Shown piece by piece: positions 10,055-20,133 of a stretch of 64,000 nt of DNA. The notes under the pieces were generated by a model. The model worked only from the letters and a program-made list of their open reading frames with translations. It was not told where the DNA came from and searched no databases. The stretch is from Edaphochlamys debaryana. Lineage: Eukaryota > Chlorophyta > Chlorophyceae > Chlamydomonadales. The stretch is taken from positions 1,054,001-1,118,000 of the forward strand of contig JAEHOE010000017.1 in the NCBI GenBank assembly GCA_016858145.1, in the 5' to 3' direction. A program made the translations under genes and the position numbers. The stretch's first letter is position 1; each line of letters opens with the position of its first letter.

Positions 10055-12910
10055 ATGCGTTCCAGTCGCATGCTCTCCTCGCGCCTGACCTGCACCGGCG
10101 CTTCCCCCGCAGCCGCTCGGAGCTCCGCCAGCAGGCAGTCGCGCTGCTCCGTGGTCGCCATGGCCGGCTCGCTGAAGGAGCTGCACTCGCTGCCGGGGGT
10201 TGCGGCCACCCGCGACCCCGCTACCGAGGGGTTCATCTTCCAGCAGGTGCGGCCGACCGACCAACAGCCACAGCACTGGGGGACCGACAGAGGCTGTTGG
10301 AGGACATCTTCGGGGCAAGGAGGTGGCTGTGCGAGGCCGTGTTGGACAGCGGCAGAGGGGGCAGGAGCACGAAGCGGATGGGTTGGGGCCGCAACACCGG
10401 CACGCTGGCGCGCGGGACATGAGACTGACGACGTCAGAGCAGCGCCTGGCGTCAAGAGCTGTAACGGAGTGGGCCCGAGGGCTCGCAACTACCGGCATGC
10501 CAGCGTACTGACGCTGGCGCTGACGAACCCCTGGCACCCCTGGCACCCATTCAGACCATGTTCCGCATCCGTGACCCCGCCAAGTCCCTGGACTTCTACA
10601 CCCGCGTCCTGGGCCTCACGTGGGGCCCTTAGGGGGGGGGGCTGAGGGAGAGGCAGGGGGGTCGATCCGCGGTCAGGGGAGGCAGGGGGGCAGTGGCAAG
10701 CGGGCAGAAGCAGGCGAAGTGGTTGCGGGGAAGGGGGCGTGAGCGGCAAGGCAGGAGTTGGGGAGGGAAGGGAGAAGGAACGGGGGGTCGTTCGGCAGTC
10801 GTAAGCCGCAGGGCCCAAGTACCGAGCAGTGGGGTGGGCCAGGAGGACCGGGGGCAGGCACCGGCTCAGGGCGGGGCAGGGTAGAACGGTTGGACCGCCC
10901 TCCTCAGCCCTGCTGGTCCCAAGGGTCTCCCTAGAGGCGGAGCGACTGGGGCGTGAGGGGTGGGGCAGGGGGTCGGGCGGCAGCCCCGGGCCGAAGGGCA
11001 GGGCGGGGCAGGGGACGGCCAGGAGGACCTGTAGCAAGCGGCGGGGCCGAGGTAGACAGCGATCAGTGCTTCGTTTGCTTCCTCCCCCCCTCTTCTCCCC
11101 TCCCCTCCCCCCCCAGGCTGCTGGCCAAGCTGGACTTCCCGGACATGAAGTTCTCGCTCTACTTCCTGGGGTACGAGGAGGTCAAGGTGGGGGGCTTGGG
11201 GGGGAGGGGGGGGCTGCATGCCTACTTTGCGTGACTCATGGCGTTGGGGTGAGGGCGAGGGGTGAGAGGTGGGGGTTGTGGACAGCCAGGGTCCCTGTCC
11301 TGGGGTACGAGGAGACCAGGGTGGGGGTGGGGAGCTGGGGGGGCGGGTAAGGCAAAGCCAAGCTCGGGTGATGGGAGCACGGCCAGCGCTCCTGTCCTAC
11401 TGTGGGGTACGAGGATGCGAGGGTGGGGGGGAGGGGTTGATGCAATTGCAAGGGGGCAGGGGTGAAGGAGGGCACGGACGTGAGAGCGTTGCGCGTCTGT
11501 CCTGGGGTGCGAGGACGCCCGGCGCGGTGAGAGGGGGTCAAACCTACACCCAAGCGGCCCCCCTGTTGTGACCCCGCTTGGTGTGGACCCCCTCTCTTCC
11601 ACAGGACATTCCGGAGGACGCCGGCGAACGGGTGAGAGCGGGGGGAGTGTGCGGGGGTTCAGGGGGCGAGACGGTACCTCCGAGGGTGTACGAACGGGGC
11701 CAGAGCTTTTGGACGCGGGAGAGAGTGCGTACAGTATCTGGGTCGTGACCGCGTCCGTCCAGCCCTCCCCCGACCCCCAACCTGCCCCCTGACCCCTGAC
11801 CCCCCCGCCCCAACCTGTCTGCCTGTCCCTCCCCTCCCCTTCCCCCCCCCCCCCAGGCCGTGTGGATGTTCCGGCGCAAGGCCTGTCTGGAGCTGACCCA
11901 CAACTGGGGCACCGAGAGCGACCCGGCGTTCGCGGGATACCACAGGTACCCTAGCGCAGGGAGCGGGGAGCGGGGAGTGGGGAGTGGGAGGTTGGGGCTC
12001 GGGGATGCGGGCAGCACGTGCTCATGGCTGGCAGGAGGGCTGCTGGGAGGGTGGATGCGCTCAGGCACCTTTCAGGCGCAAGCACTCGCTGCCATAAATA
12101 GCTAGATGGGACGCTCCCTCCATGCGGCTGTGAGGCACACATGCGCCCCCGCCCCACACCCGCCTCTTCCTCCTTCCTCCCCCCCAGCGGCAACTCGGAC
12201 CCCCGCGGCTTCGGCCACATTGGCTTCCACGTGCCGGACGCACACGTCGACAAAATACACAGACGAGTCCCTCCCCCCCACCTTCACCCCCCCCTCCCAG
12301 CGGCAACTCGGACCCCCGCGGCTTCGGCCACATCGGCTTCCACGTGCCGGACGTGTCGGCGGCATGCAAGCGCTTCGAGGAGTGAGCGGCGGGGTCCCCG
12401 GGGGGGTATGGGCGGGGGGGACCCGAGGGAAGAGGGGGAGCAGCGGGAGAGAGGGGGGCGGGGCGGTGGTGGAGTGGGATGCTCAGTATAGCAGGGCGAT
12501 GGGGGGCGCAGGGCCGGGGCCTCCTGTCAAGGCCATATCATAACGCCGCCATGACCACGCATGACCGTTCGCGCAGGCTGGGTGTGGAGTTCCAGAAGAA
12601 GCCCGATGACGGCAAAATGAAGGGTGAGGCGGGTGGAGGCGGACAGAGGGGGGGTGGCAAGCCAGGCCGATGGACGTGGGGGTAGGAGGGAGTGGGCATA
12701 GGAACTGAAGCCTGCTTACCTTGTCGCCTGACGCCTCCAAAACCGGGGGGCAGAAGAATGCGCGTGTGAAGTGTGAGTGAATCCTTCTCCCCCCTATCCA
12801 ACCGCCTTTTCAACCGCCCAGACATTGCCTTCATCAAGGACCCCGATGGCTACTGGATCGAGATCCTAAACGCAGACAACGCCCGGAAGTTCGCCAACTG
12901 GGGGCAGTGA
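10055..12910 (+). CDS. GLO1: Glyoxalase I (lactoylglutathione lyase), probably organelle-targeted
   Basis: Eight exons: 10055-10246, 10555-10619, 11117-11186, 11605-11631, 11857-11945, 12301-12381, 12577-12623, 12822-12910; 219 residues from ATG 10055, or 236 from in-frame ATG 10004. The N-terminus is rich in Arg, Ser and Ala, like a chloroplast or mitochondrial transit peptide. The catalytic core is complete: [11 protein letters not shown] carries the metal-ligand Gln, [11 protein letters not shown] the first Glu, [11 protein letters not shown] the His, and [10 protein letters not shown] the second Glu. CKRFEELGVEF and KKPDDGKMK are classic family blocks. The enzyme isomerises the methylglyoxal-glutathione hemithioacetal to S-lactoylglutathione. 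The phase-2 junction 11945/12301 is supported by [15 protein letters not shown] nearly identical partial copy of exon 6 sits just upstream at 12188-12240 and is read here as intronic. Confidence 0.95.
12188..12240 (+). repeat. Partial duplicate of glyoxalase I exon 6
   Basis: 53 bp beginning directly after a cag acceptor match the first 53 bp of the real exon at 12301 with one difference (ATT for ATC). It keeps the acceptor but lacks the part encoding [10 protein letters not shown] and has no good donor, so it should be skipped. Use of this acceptor would add sequence that is not family-like. Confidence 0.9.
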
Positions 12911-13576
12911 GCTGGAGGCGTTGGGCGTTGGCGGTTGGCGGTTGGTCGCGAGGACGCGCTGGCATCAAGGCAGGGAGCTAGGGGGACGGAGGGAAGGGGC
13001 GAAGGGAAAGCGCGGGGCTCTGGGGCTGGGCGCTCGGAGCGCTCGGGTCGCTGCGGTGCTCCACATTGCGGTGGAGCTAGCATATGCTATGCTGTTATAC
13101 CGAGAACGTTCTGATCAGAGAGGGTTTGCGGCCAAAATCGTTTCGGCAGCACCGGAACTGCCCCAAGGGGCGGGGCATGCCGCGAGGGGGGCGCCGCGCC
13201 CGCAAGAACGCAAGGGTCGGAATGCGACCCCAAGGCCCCGACTCTCTAGCTCGGCAAACCCGCAGCAGCGATACCGACACACTCGAGCAGCACAGCAAGT
13301 CCTGCAGCCGAGAGACCACGCAGACTGCTCACCACACGCGAGGGCAGTGCCGCGCGCGCCATTGCGGCCGGCCGTTCGGCCCCCGCATTCTAGTGCTCCC
13401 CACCTACAGCAGCGCACTAGCGCCGGGCCCGTTGCGCAGCGGCAGCGCGCCGGAGTCCGCGGAGTCTCAAACCTTTCACGTTAGCCTATCTGCGCTTCGC
13501 GCTCCTACAGCTGCAGCCCCTGCCCCGGCACAGCCGCGCCCCATCAGTCCTACGCCTAGCAGCAAGCCAGCACGGA
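12911..13576. other. Intergenic region and leader of the next gene
   Basis: 666 bp between the glyoxalase I stop and the next ATG. It presumably contains the glyoxalase I 3' UTR and the promoter of the 13577 gene. No TGTAA signal, exon or repeat was recognised. Confidence 0.5.
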
Positions 13577-15990
13577 ATGGCAGCCGTGGAGGCCTCGGGC
13601 GCAGGCGCAGGCGCAGACCCAGCGGCGCCCTCGCGCCTCGGCCCCGGCATCGCGCCGCTGCGGCTACGGCGCACACACGACTCTTTCGGCAGCAGCAGCG
13701 GCAGCCAAGGCGGCGGCAGCGGGGGTGACTGCGGCGACGGCGGCGGCGACGGCAGCGCCAGCGGAGGTGACGGCGACGGCACCGACGGCGCTGAGCTGGT
13801 CCTGCCGGCTGACGCGTTCCTGCCCGCCGCTGCGCTGCCGCTGCACCCGCTGGCGGCGCCGCTGACGGCCGGCGGCGGCGCCGACGGCGACGGCGGCGGC
13901 GGCGCTGCTGGTGACGGCGACGGCGGCGGCGGCGGGCCGGCGCTGACGGACCTGCCGTCGCGGCTCATCTTCGGCCCGCTGCAGGCCCCCTGCTCCCAGC
14001 AGCGCCGCCGCCAGCACCACCGCCGCCGCCAACCCATCGAGCTCGAGCATCCTTCCAAGCTAACCCCCCCTCCCGCCGCTGCGTCCGCCGCCGCCGCCGC
14101 TGCCGCCGCCGTCAGGAGGTTCCAAGCGCTCGCGCCTGCGGGCGCCGAGGCCGCACTTTTGGGCGAGTTGGCGGGGGCCGGGGCGTCGTTCCGCTCTTCC
14201 TTCAGCAGCGGTGACTGGGTGAAGGGCGACCCGCCAGAGGGCGTGGAGTGGGAGGGCGTCGAGGGGCCGGCCTCCGCCGCCACGTCAGACCGGGAGCAGT
14301 TGGTCTCCATGTCGGACTCGGTTTCGAGCGGCGGTTACGAGTCGGGGGATGAGTCAGACCTGGAGGAGGCGGGCGAGGCGCCCGAGGGTCTGTGGGGGCT
14401 GCCGGGGCTGGGGTTCGTGGGGGAGGGGTACGTGCCGGCGCCGGGGGGTTGGCCTCCGGGTGAGCAGCTGGAACAGCGGGGGCAGGAGGGGGAGGGGGAT
14501 GTGGCGGCGGAGGCGGAGGCGTCTGGCGGCGTGCGCGCAGCGGCGGCCGCGGCCGACGAGAGGGCTGCGCCGACGGCGCCAGGTGAGCCCTCTGCGGTGG
14601 GGTGCCATCGGATGGGATGATAAGGAAGAACAGGAGAAAGGGTGACGTATTTACCCCAAACAAGTGCTCAGCGTTGCTCGCAAACATCCCTGCCCCCCTT
14701 GCTGCTTGGGCCCGCTGCCACCCGACCTCTGACCTTTCCTTTTGACCCCACCTTTCGCTTCTAGGCTTTCGATCCTCCCCACATGACACCCACGACCGCC
14801 CCGCAGGCGAGAGGCCCGGTGGTGCCGCACCAACCAGTCCCGCCCTCGCTGCCCCGGCCGCCGGCGCCGGCCTCCGCCGGACCCCGTCACGCCCGCCGCC
14901 TCCACCACCCGCTCTGGCGGCGCCGCCAGGCCTGGCGGCAGCGGCGGCGGCGGCGGCACTGCGGCACTGCGAGCCGCTGCTGGGGCCCGAGCACAAGACG
15001 TCGGCGGCAGGCCCCGCCGCCATCCTGCCAGCGCAGCAACCGCCCGCCGCCGGCGTCTCCTCATCCGCCGACGCCCTCGGCTCCGTCGCCACCGCCAAGC
15101 CGATGTTATCCCCCCATCATCATCACCACCACGCCCAACGTCACCACCACCATGCCCACACCCACCACCACCACCACGGCAGCGGCGAGTGCCTGATCGT
15201 GCGGCCTGCCGTACCGCCAGCTGACGCGATCGAGACGGTCGTGGACGAGCTGGCCGAGATGGTACGGCAGCATGTGCTGGAGCCGGCGCCGTACGAGGGC
15301 CTTGACGAGCAGCAGCCGGCTGGAGCGGGCAGCGCGGGCAGCGGCGGCTCGGCGCTTGACCCCGACGGAGGCCGCTCAGGCGGCGGCGGAGTGGTGCTGG
15401 CGGCGCCTGCGCCTTTCCCGCTCGTGTCTGCTGGTAGCACAGGTGACGGCGGCGGTGGCGGCGGCGGCGAGGAGTCGGCGGGCGACTTCGGAGCTTTCCA
15501 GCAGGCGCCGCCGCTTCCGCTACCGCCGCCGCCGGCAGCGGTCGTGCCGGGCGGAGGAAGGCCGGCGGCTGCCGCCGGGCCGGCAGCGCCCAGCGACGGA
15601 GGCGCGCACCTGCCGGCAGTGCCAAGGGCCGGCGGCGGGGCTAGCGGCAGTGGTGACGACGGCGACGGCGGCGGCAGCGGCGGCGGCAGCCAGAGCGTTC
15701 CGGCGGCTGCTGTGGTGGCGGCGGCGGCCAAGGCTGCGGAGGGTGCCAGCGCCGACGGTGCCGACGAGGAGGGCGCGGCGGTGGCGGAGCGGGAGCCTCT
15801 CATTGCCCCCGCCTGGCCCCAGCTAGGCGCTGCGCCTCCGCCGGCGCCAACTCCTGCCGCCGCTGACGCCGCCGCCGGAGCCGGCTCCGGCCGTGACGCC
15901 GCCGCCGAGGGCATCGGTCATGAGTACGCGGCTGGCGGCGGGGAGGGCGGCTACGCGCTGATGTCGACGAACAGCCAGCCGCTGGGTTAG
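13577..15990 (+). CDS. Low-complexity Ala/Gly/Pro/His-rich protein of unknown function
   Basis: Two exons, 13577-14582 and 14807-15990, joined in phase 1 give 729 residues. Both exons are open with strong GC3 bias, and the junction GERPGG is clean. Most of the chain is low complexity: Gly/Asp/Ser runs near residues 35-60 and 100-120, Ala runs, and Pro runs. Exon 2 has a cluster of 15 His in 21 residues (about 15106-15175). Stretches with normal composition are LPSRLIFGPLQAP, SMSDSVSSGGYESGDESD, and an acidic/hydrophobic helix IETVVDELAEMVRQHVLEP after the His cluster. I see no membrane segment, signal peptide or known domain. His clusters can bind metal ions, but that is only a possibility here. 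Confidence 0.7.
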
Positions 15991-17287
15991 GGGTGGAGGC
16001 AAGGAGGCAAGGAGCGCAAGATCAGGCTTGAGGCGAGGAGGGCCCGCTGCTGTGGCGTGCACGTGGGAGTCAGCCCCGGCGGTGCGCCTGGCAGCGGCTT
16101 GCAGGCTGATGAGGTGAGGCGGAGGCGGAAGCGGAAGCGGAGGCTGGCAAGGGAAGAGGCAGGGCCAGGGGCCAGGGGCGCTGGGTACTCGCTGCTAGTG
16201 CCCAGCACTCGGCAGCTGCGTTCGGCATCCCTGGGTGGCGGGGGGCCGTAGCAAGGTCGGCCGGCAGTGCCGCTGAGAGGTCCAAGCTCAGGGGCTGACC
16301 GCAGCGGCAAGGGGCGGAGGCTCACGAAGGACTCTGGCAGAACGCTGCGTTGTCGTGAGGGGATTAGTAGGGCCCGCAGCCCCGGAGGACTAGTACTAGG
16401 CGCTTTGGCCTGCTTTGGGAGATCGCGTGTTGATCGTGGGAGTACAGTGGTTGGTTACTGACGGGGTTTGCTGCGTGCCAATGTCTATGACGACGGTCAA
16501 CCCTGATTATTGCGTGGTCTCTCCTCCCCTGCGGTCTGCGGTCGCGAGTGTCTTTTCGCATGTTGGTAGGAGTGCATACATACCCGGGCTGTTGTTGCTA
16601 CCGTCTCTAGCATTGATACCCAACAGTGATGCAAGTGCAAGACCCTGGTAATGCTGGTCATTCCGGTCGCGTCCCGTAGTCCAGGGCGGTTGGTTACCGG
16701 GGTTTCACGGGCTGTCGTCGTTTTGCCCCGTGCGGCATGTGGACCTGCATGTGGACCCCGTGGCGCGACTAACCGAGCCCTAAATGATCGCAAGCGTGTG
16801 TGAGGTCGCGTTGCATACTGTGCTTGCGCAGCTTTTGAGCCTGGAAAAAGGCGGCGAGGCATCTGAACCCTGGTGCTGTTTCCTTCGCTACGAAAGCGCT
16901 CAGCAAAAGCATACGTCGATATCAGCAAGCTAACGTATAGCAATAATCAAGAAGCGCACTCCGGCGTGAAGTGACTCGACTCGAGAGTTGCGGTCACTGG
17001 CCTTCTAGGCACGGTTTACTCCAGCGTCTTTCAGCGCTGTATACGCATTGCCGATATATGTGCGTAGCATGTGCGCGGGCTGGGTATCTGTAGGGCCCCA
17101 GTTGGCGCAAAAAGCGAAACCACATTAAGGCCCAAGGCGCTGACAGAGGTCGGGGAAATGCTGGTGACGACAGCGGGAGCGAGCTCAAGAGGCGCATCGA
17201 AGCGCTGGCGTGGGAGTCCGAGCACCAGTGAGGAAACTCAATGTGCACATGGACCCGCATGGATGCGGGCGCATGTGCTTTGTAGCT
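15991..17287. other. Intergenic region
   Basis: About 1.3 kb after the 729-residue protein. It is less GC-rich than the flanking coding sequence. I find no exon-like structure and no clear repeat. Confidence 0.5.
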
Positions 17288-17438
17288 GCGGCATACTCTC
17301 TCCACAGCATACTCTGACACAACACGATATAGCCGCATTCGCCTGCACAGCCCTGCGAACTCCAGGCACAGCCGGCAGCAGCGTGGCTTCACAGGGCCGG
17401 ACCGCCGCCTGCACACGTGTTTAACGAGGCCAGTGACC
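17288..17438 (+). promoter_or_regulatory. bHLH gene leader with G-box, duplicated elsewhere in the window
   Basis: The sequence upstream of ATG 17439 reappears before copy 1 at 8214-8327 with moderate divergence. The last 40 bp, including CACGTG (17414-17419) and TTTAACGAGGCCAGTGACC, are identical in both. CACGTG is the canonical target of plant-type bHLH factors, so autoregulation is possible. Only the last 13 bp or so before the ATG are kept in copy 3 at 24540. Confidence 0.6.
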
Positions 17439-20133
17439 ATGAGCGTCGACGCTCTCGACTTTGGGCTAGGAGACGCACAATACGTGTTTTCGGACAGAGA
17501 GCTCCATGACCTGCTCGGGGCCATTGAGCAGAAGGCTCAAGGCGCCGAGGCAGACGTCGACGTTCTCGACTTTATGAAGGCGGACGGGAACCAGGCGCTC
17601 GCGCTGCAGGCAAGCAGCCAACTCCAGACGCACAAGTCCATTGCTGCTTCCGGTAGTCACCGCACACGACCGCTGAGTTCTCGCCTAACGACCACCCGTT
17701 TGTGCCCGCATTCTGCGCAGTTCCAACCACGCTGCGGCGGAGACGGCAGCCTCGATGCTTGCGTCAAGGCGGAGCCCAGCTCAGACGCTCCGGTTAGCGC
17801 GCTGTCCTCAGCGCTCGCCTCCCCCGCCGAGACGCCTTCGCTCGCCCAGGACCAGCCGTATCTGTCGAGCAGCAGCGCGGCGGAGATATCCATTCTGCCT
17901 ATGGGCCACAACCAGCTCCCGCACGCGCCGGCACCTGCAATGCCTCCGACGTCTTTCGCGCTTCCTGGCGTTGTCGGCGCGACGCCATTCATGTCAAGCC
18001 TCGTAAGCGCATCGACAGCACCGCAGTCCATGGGCATGCCGACGCTCGCGGTCCCGTCGGTTGGGCTCTCGCGATTTCCGTCCATGCCGGCAGCGACAAG
18101 CTGCAAAGGTGGGTGCGCTGGGGGGCGCGCTTAACTTCTCTGGTATCACATTGTGCCCGAGACCGGTCGGCTGGCCGCGCGCCTGCTCGCGCTTGGTTCC
18201 GCTTGCGTGACAACTGCGGCATGCCTTGCGCAGGCTCGCTGCCCCCACCGCCCGAGCCCAAGGGCCAGATCAGCCACTCCACGGTCGAGAAGCAGCGCCG
18301 CGACCGCATCAATTCGCTAATCGATGAGGTGCGGCATTTGACGTCGGTGCGGCAACGTGACGGGAACCTTCTCAACCGCTCGCGAGAACACCCGCAGCCT
18401 CTTCCCCGCAGCCCCCGCCATCCCCCGCCCCGACCCACTTGCCCCCGACCGCGCTGACCCCAACCCACATCGCACCCGTGCTCTACTCCCACGTCCGCGC
18501 TCATCACTCTTTTTCCGCCACGATGACTAATCGCGATATCTCGCCGGCCTGTTGGTCCTGCCCGCAGCTCCGCGAGCTGGTGCCGCCCCAGCAGCGCTCG
18601 AACAACGGTGCCGGCGCCGAGGGGCTCGAGGCCCGGCGACCCAAGCACGTGGTTCTGGCGGACACGATTTCGCTGCTCAAGCACCTCCAGCAGAAGGTGT
18701 GCCGCGGCCTCATGCCCTTGCCCTTGGCCTGCGCTTGGCCTGGACCCCTTTGACTCAGGCCTGCCTACCCGAGTTCCCAATCTCGTACCAACTACAGCTG
18801 GGCCAACCGCTACCCGCTACCTGCGCAAACTTGATGCGTGTCATTGCTCCCGCCTCTCCTCTCTTCCTCCTCCCAGCTCCTGATCAACGCGGCCGAGGGC
18901 GGCAGCTTCTTCGCGGGCCTGCCCGCGGGCCTGGGCGGCGCTGCCGGCGTGGGCGGGGGCTCCGCCGTGTACCGGGCCGCGGACGACGACACGGCCAACT
19001 CGGAGGGCAAGAGCAAGGGCTCGTCCAGGTGGGCGGCCGCTCCCCCTCGAGCTTCGCGTTGGGGCTCACGCACATATGCAAAGGCTCAGTGACGGCACCG
19101 GTAACATGGTTTGGGTCCTCTGCTTCCCGGCACACGGCTCACCGCCCTCGGCCTCCTGCCTGAATCCCTGCCTCCCCTCCCCTCCCCTCCCCTTCCCCCC
19201 CACTGCAGCCACGAGGACATGGAGCTGTCCGGGGCGCCGCAGATGCCACATGTGGGTCTAGGGCTGCCACTGGGCGCTTGCCTATCGTGCAAGGAGGCTC
19301 GGAGCGGCTCCGCTCTATAGCTCTGTTTCAGCAGCTTCCTCCTCCTGGCGCCTGGCCCTCCGCTCTCGCCCCTGCCTCCTGACCCCGCTGCTGCCTCCCT
19401 TTCCCCCCGCCCCCCGCAGATCCCCTGCCAGATGACGCAGAACGCCGGCGTCACCGTGGAGCGCGGCCCCGACTGCTACTACGTGCAGGTGAGCACACGC
19501 CGGTCCCGCACGCTCATGTATTCCTTTGCAAACAAGGCCCTGTCCAGCATGGACGAGTCTCTGGCCTTCAGGTCGCTACGTCGCTGCGAGCACCTGCTGC
19601 AGCCTCCTGCACACCGTGCGCTGAGCCTCACCCTCGCCACCTGCCCGCGTGCTGCAGGTCAAGTGCCGCGACCGCAAGGGCCTGCTGTCCGACATCATCA
19701 ACGCCCTGCGCCAGCTGCCGCTCGAGGTGCGCCCGTGCCTGCGCGTGCTCTTGCTTGCGGCTGAACCCGCTGTACCGTGCCGTCCCTTCCTGTCCGCCTG
19801 CACACGTTCAGCCCAACCTAGCCAGCGCCACCGCCAGCGCCCAGCTCGCACCCAGAGCCCTTCAACCCGACCTCTCTTTCCCAACAGCCCTACCACCCTG
19901 CGCCTATGTCACAACCCTGCTGTCCACCCCGCCCTCTCCAGATCCGCACCGCCGCCGTCACCACGGTCAACAACACGGTGCGGGACGTGTTCGAGGTCAA
20001 GCTGGACGACCCCTCCCTCTCCCCCGAGGACGTACAGAACCTGGTGCACGACGCCCTCTTCCAGCAGCCCATGGTCGTACTGCAGCAGCAGCCCGTGTAC
20101 GACATGGCGTACGGCAAGCGCCCGCGCGCGTAA
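17439..20133 (+). CDS. bHLH transcription factor with C-terminal ACT-like domain
   Basis: Exons: 17439-18108, 18234-18328, 18568-18696, 18877-19028, 19209-19251, 19420-19488, 19658-19726, 19942-20133; 472 residues. Within the first exon a possible in-frame GC-AG intron (17610-17720, donor CAG/GCAAGC, acceptor gcgcag) would reduce this to 435. The N-terminus is acidic (MSVDALDFGLGDAQ). The basic region and helix 1 are STVEKQRRDRINSLIDELR, with the Glu and Arg pattern that reads E-boxes; helix 2 is RPKHVVLADTISLLKHLQQK. A Gly/Ala-rich linker follows. The C-terminal block VKCRDRKGLLSDIINALRQL plus DVFEVKL looks like an ACT dimerisation domain, as in plant bHLH-ACT proteins. Nuclear. Its 5' part is duplicated at 8174 and 24540/30401. 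Confidence 0.9.

Noticed and set aside
12141..12240. First copy of glyoxalase I exon 6 as the true exon
   Set aside because: It lacks the codons for [10 protein letters not shown] and a usable donor; the second copy restores the family sequence and phase.
13486..14310. Minus-strand open frame opposite the His-rich protein gene
   Set aside because: Shadow of the plus-strand exon; consists of Ala/Ser/Pro runs that mirror the GGC/GCC repeats.
14651..15914. Several minus-strand frames rich in Arg and Pro
   Set aside because: Antisense to the second exon of the 729-residue protein, low complexity, no splice-compatible partners.
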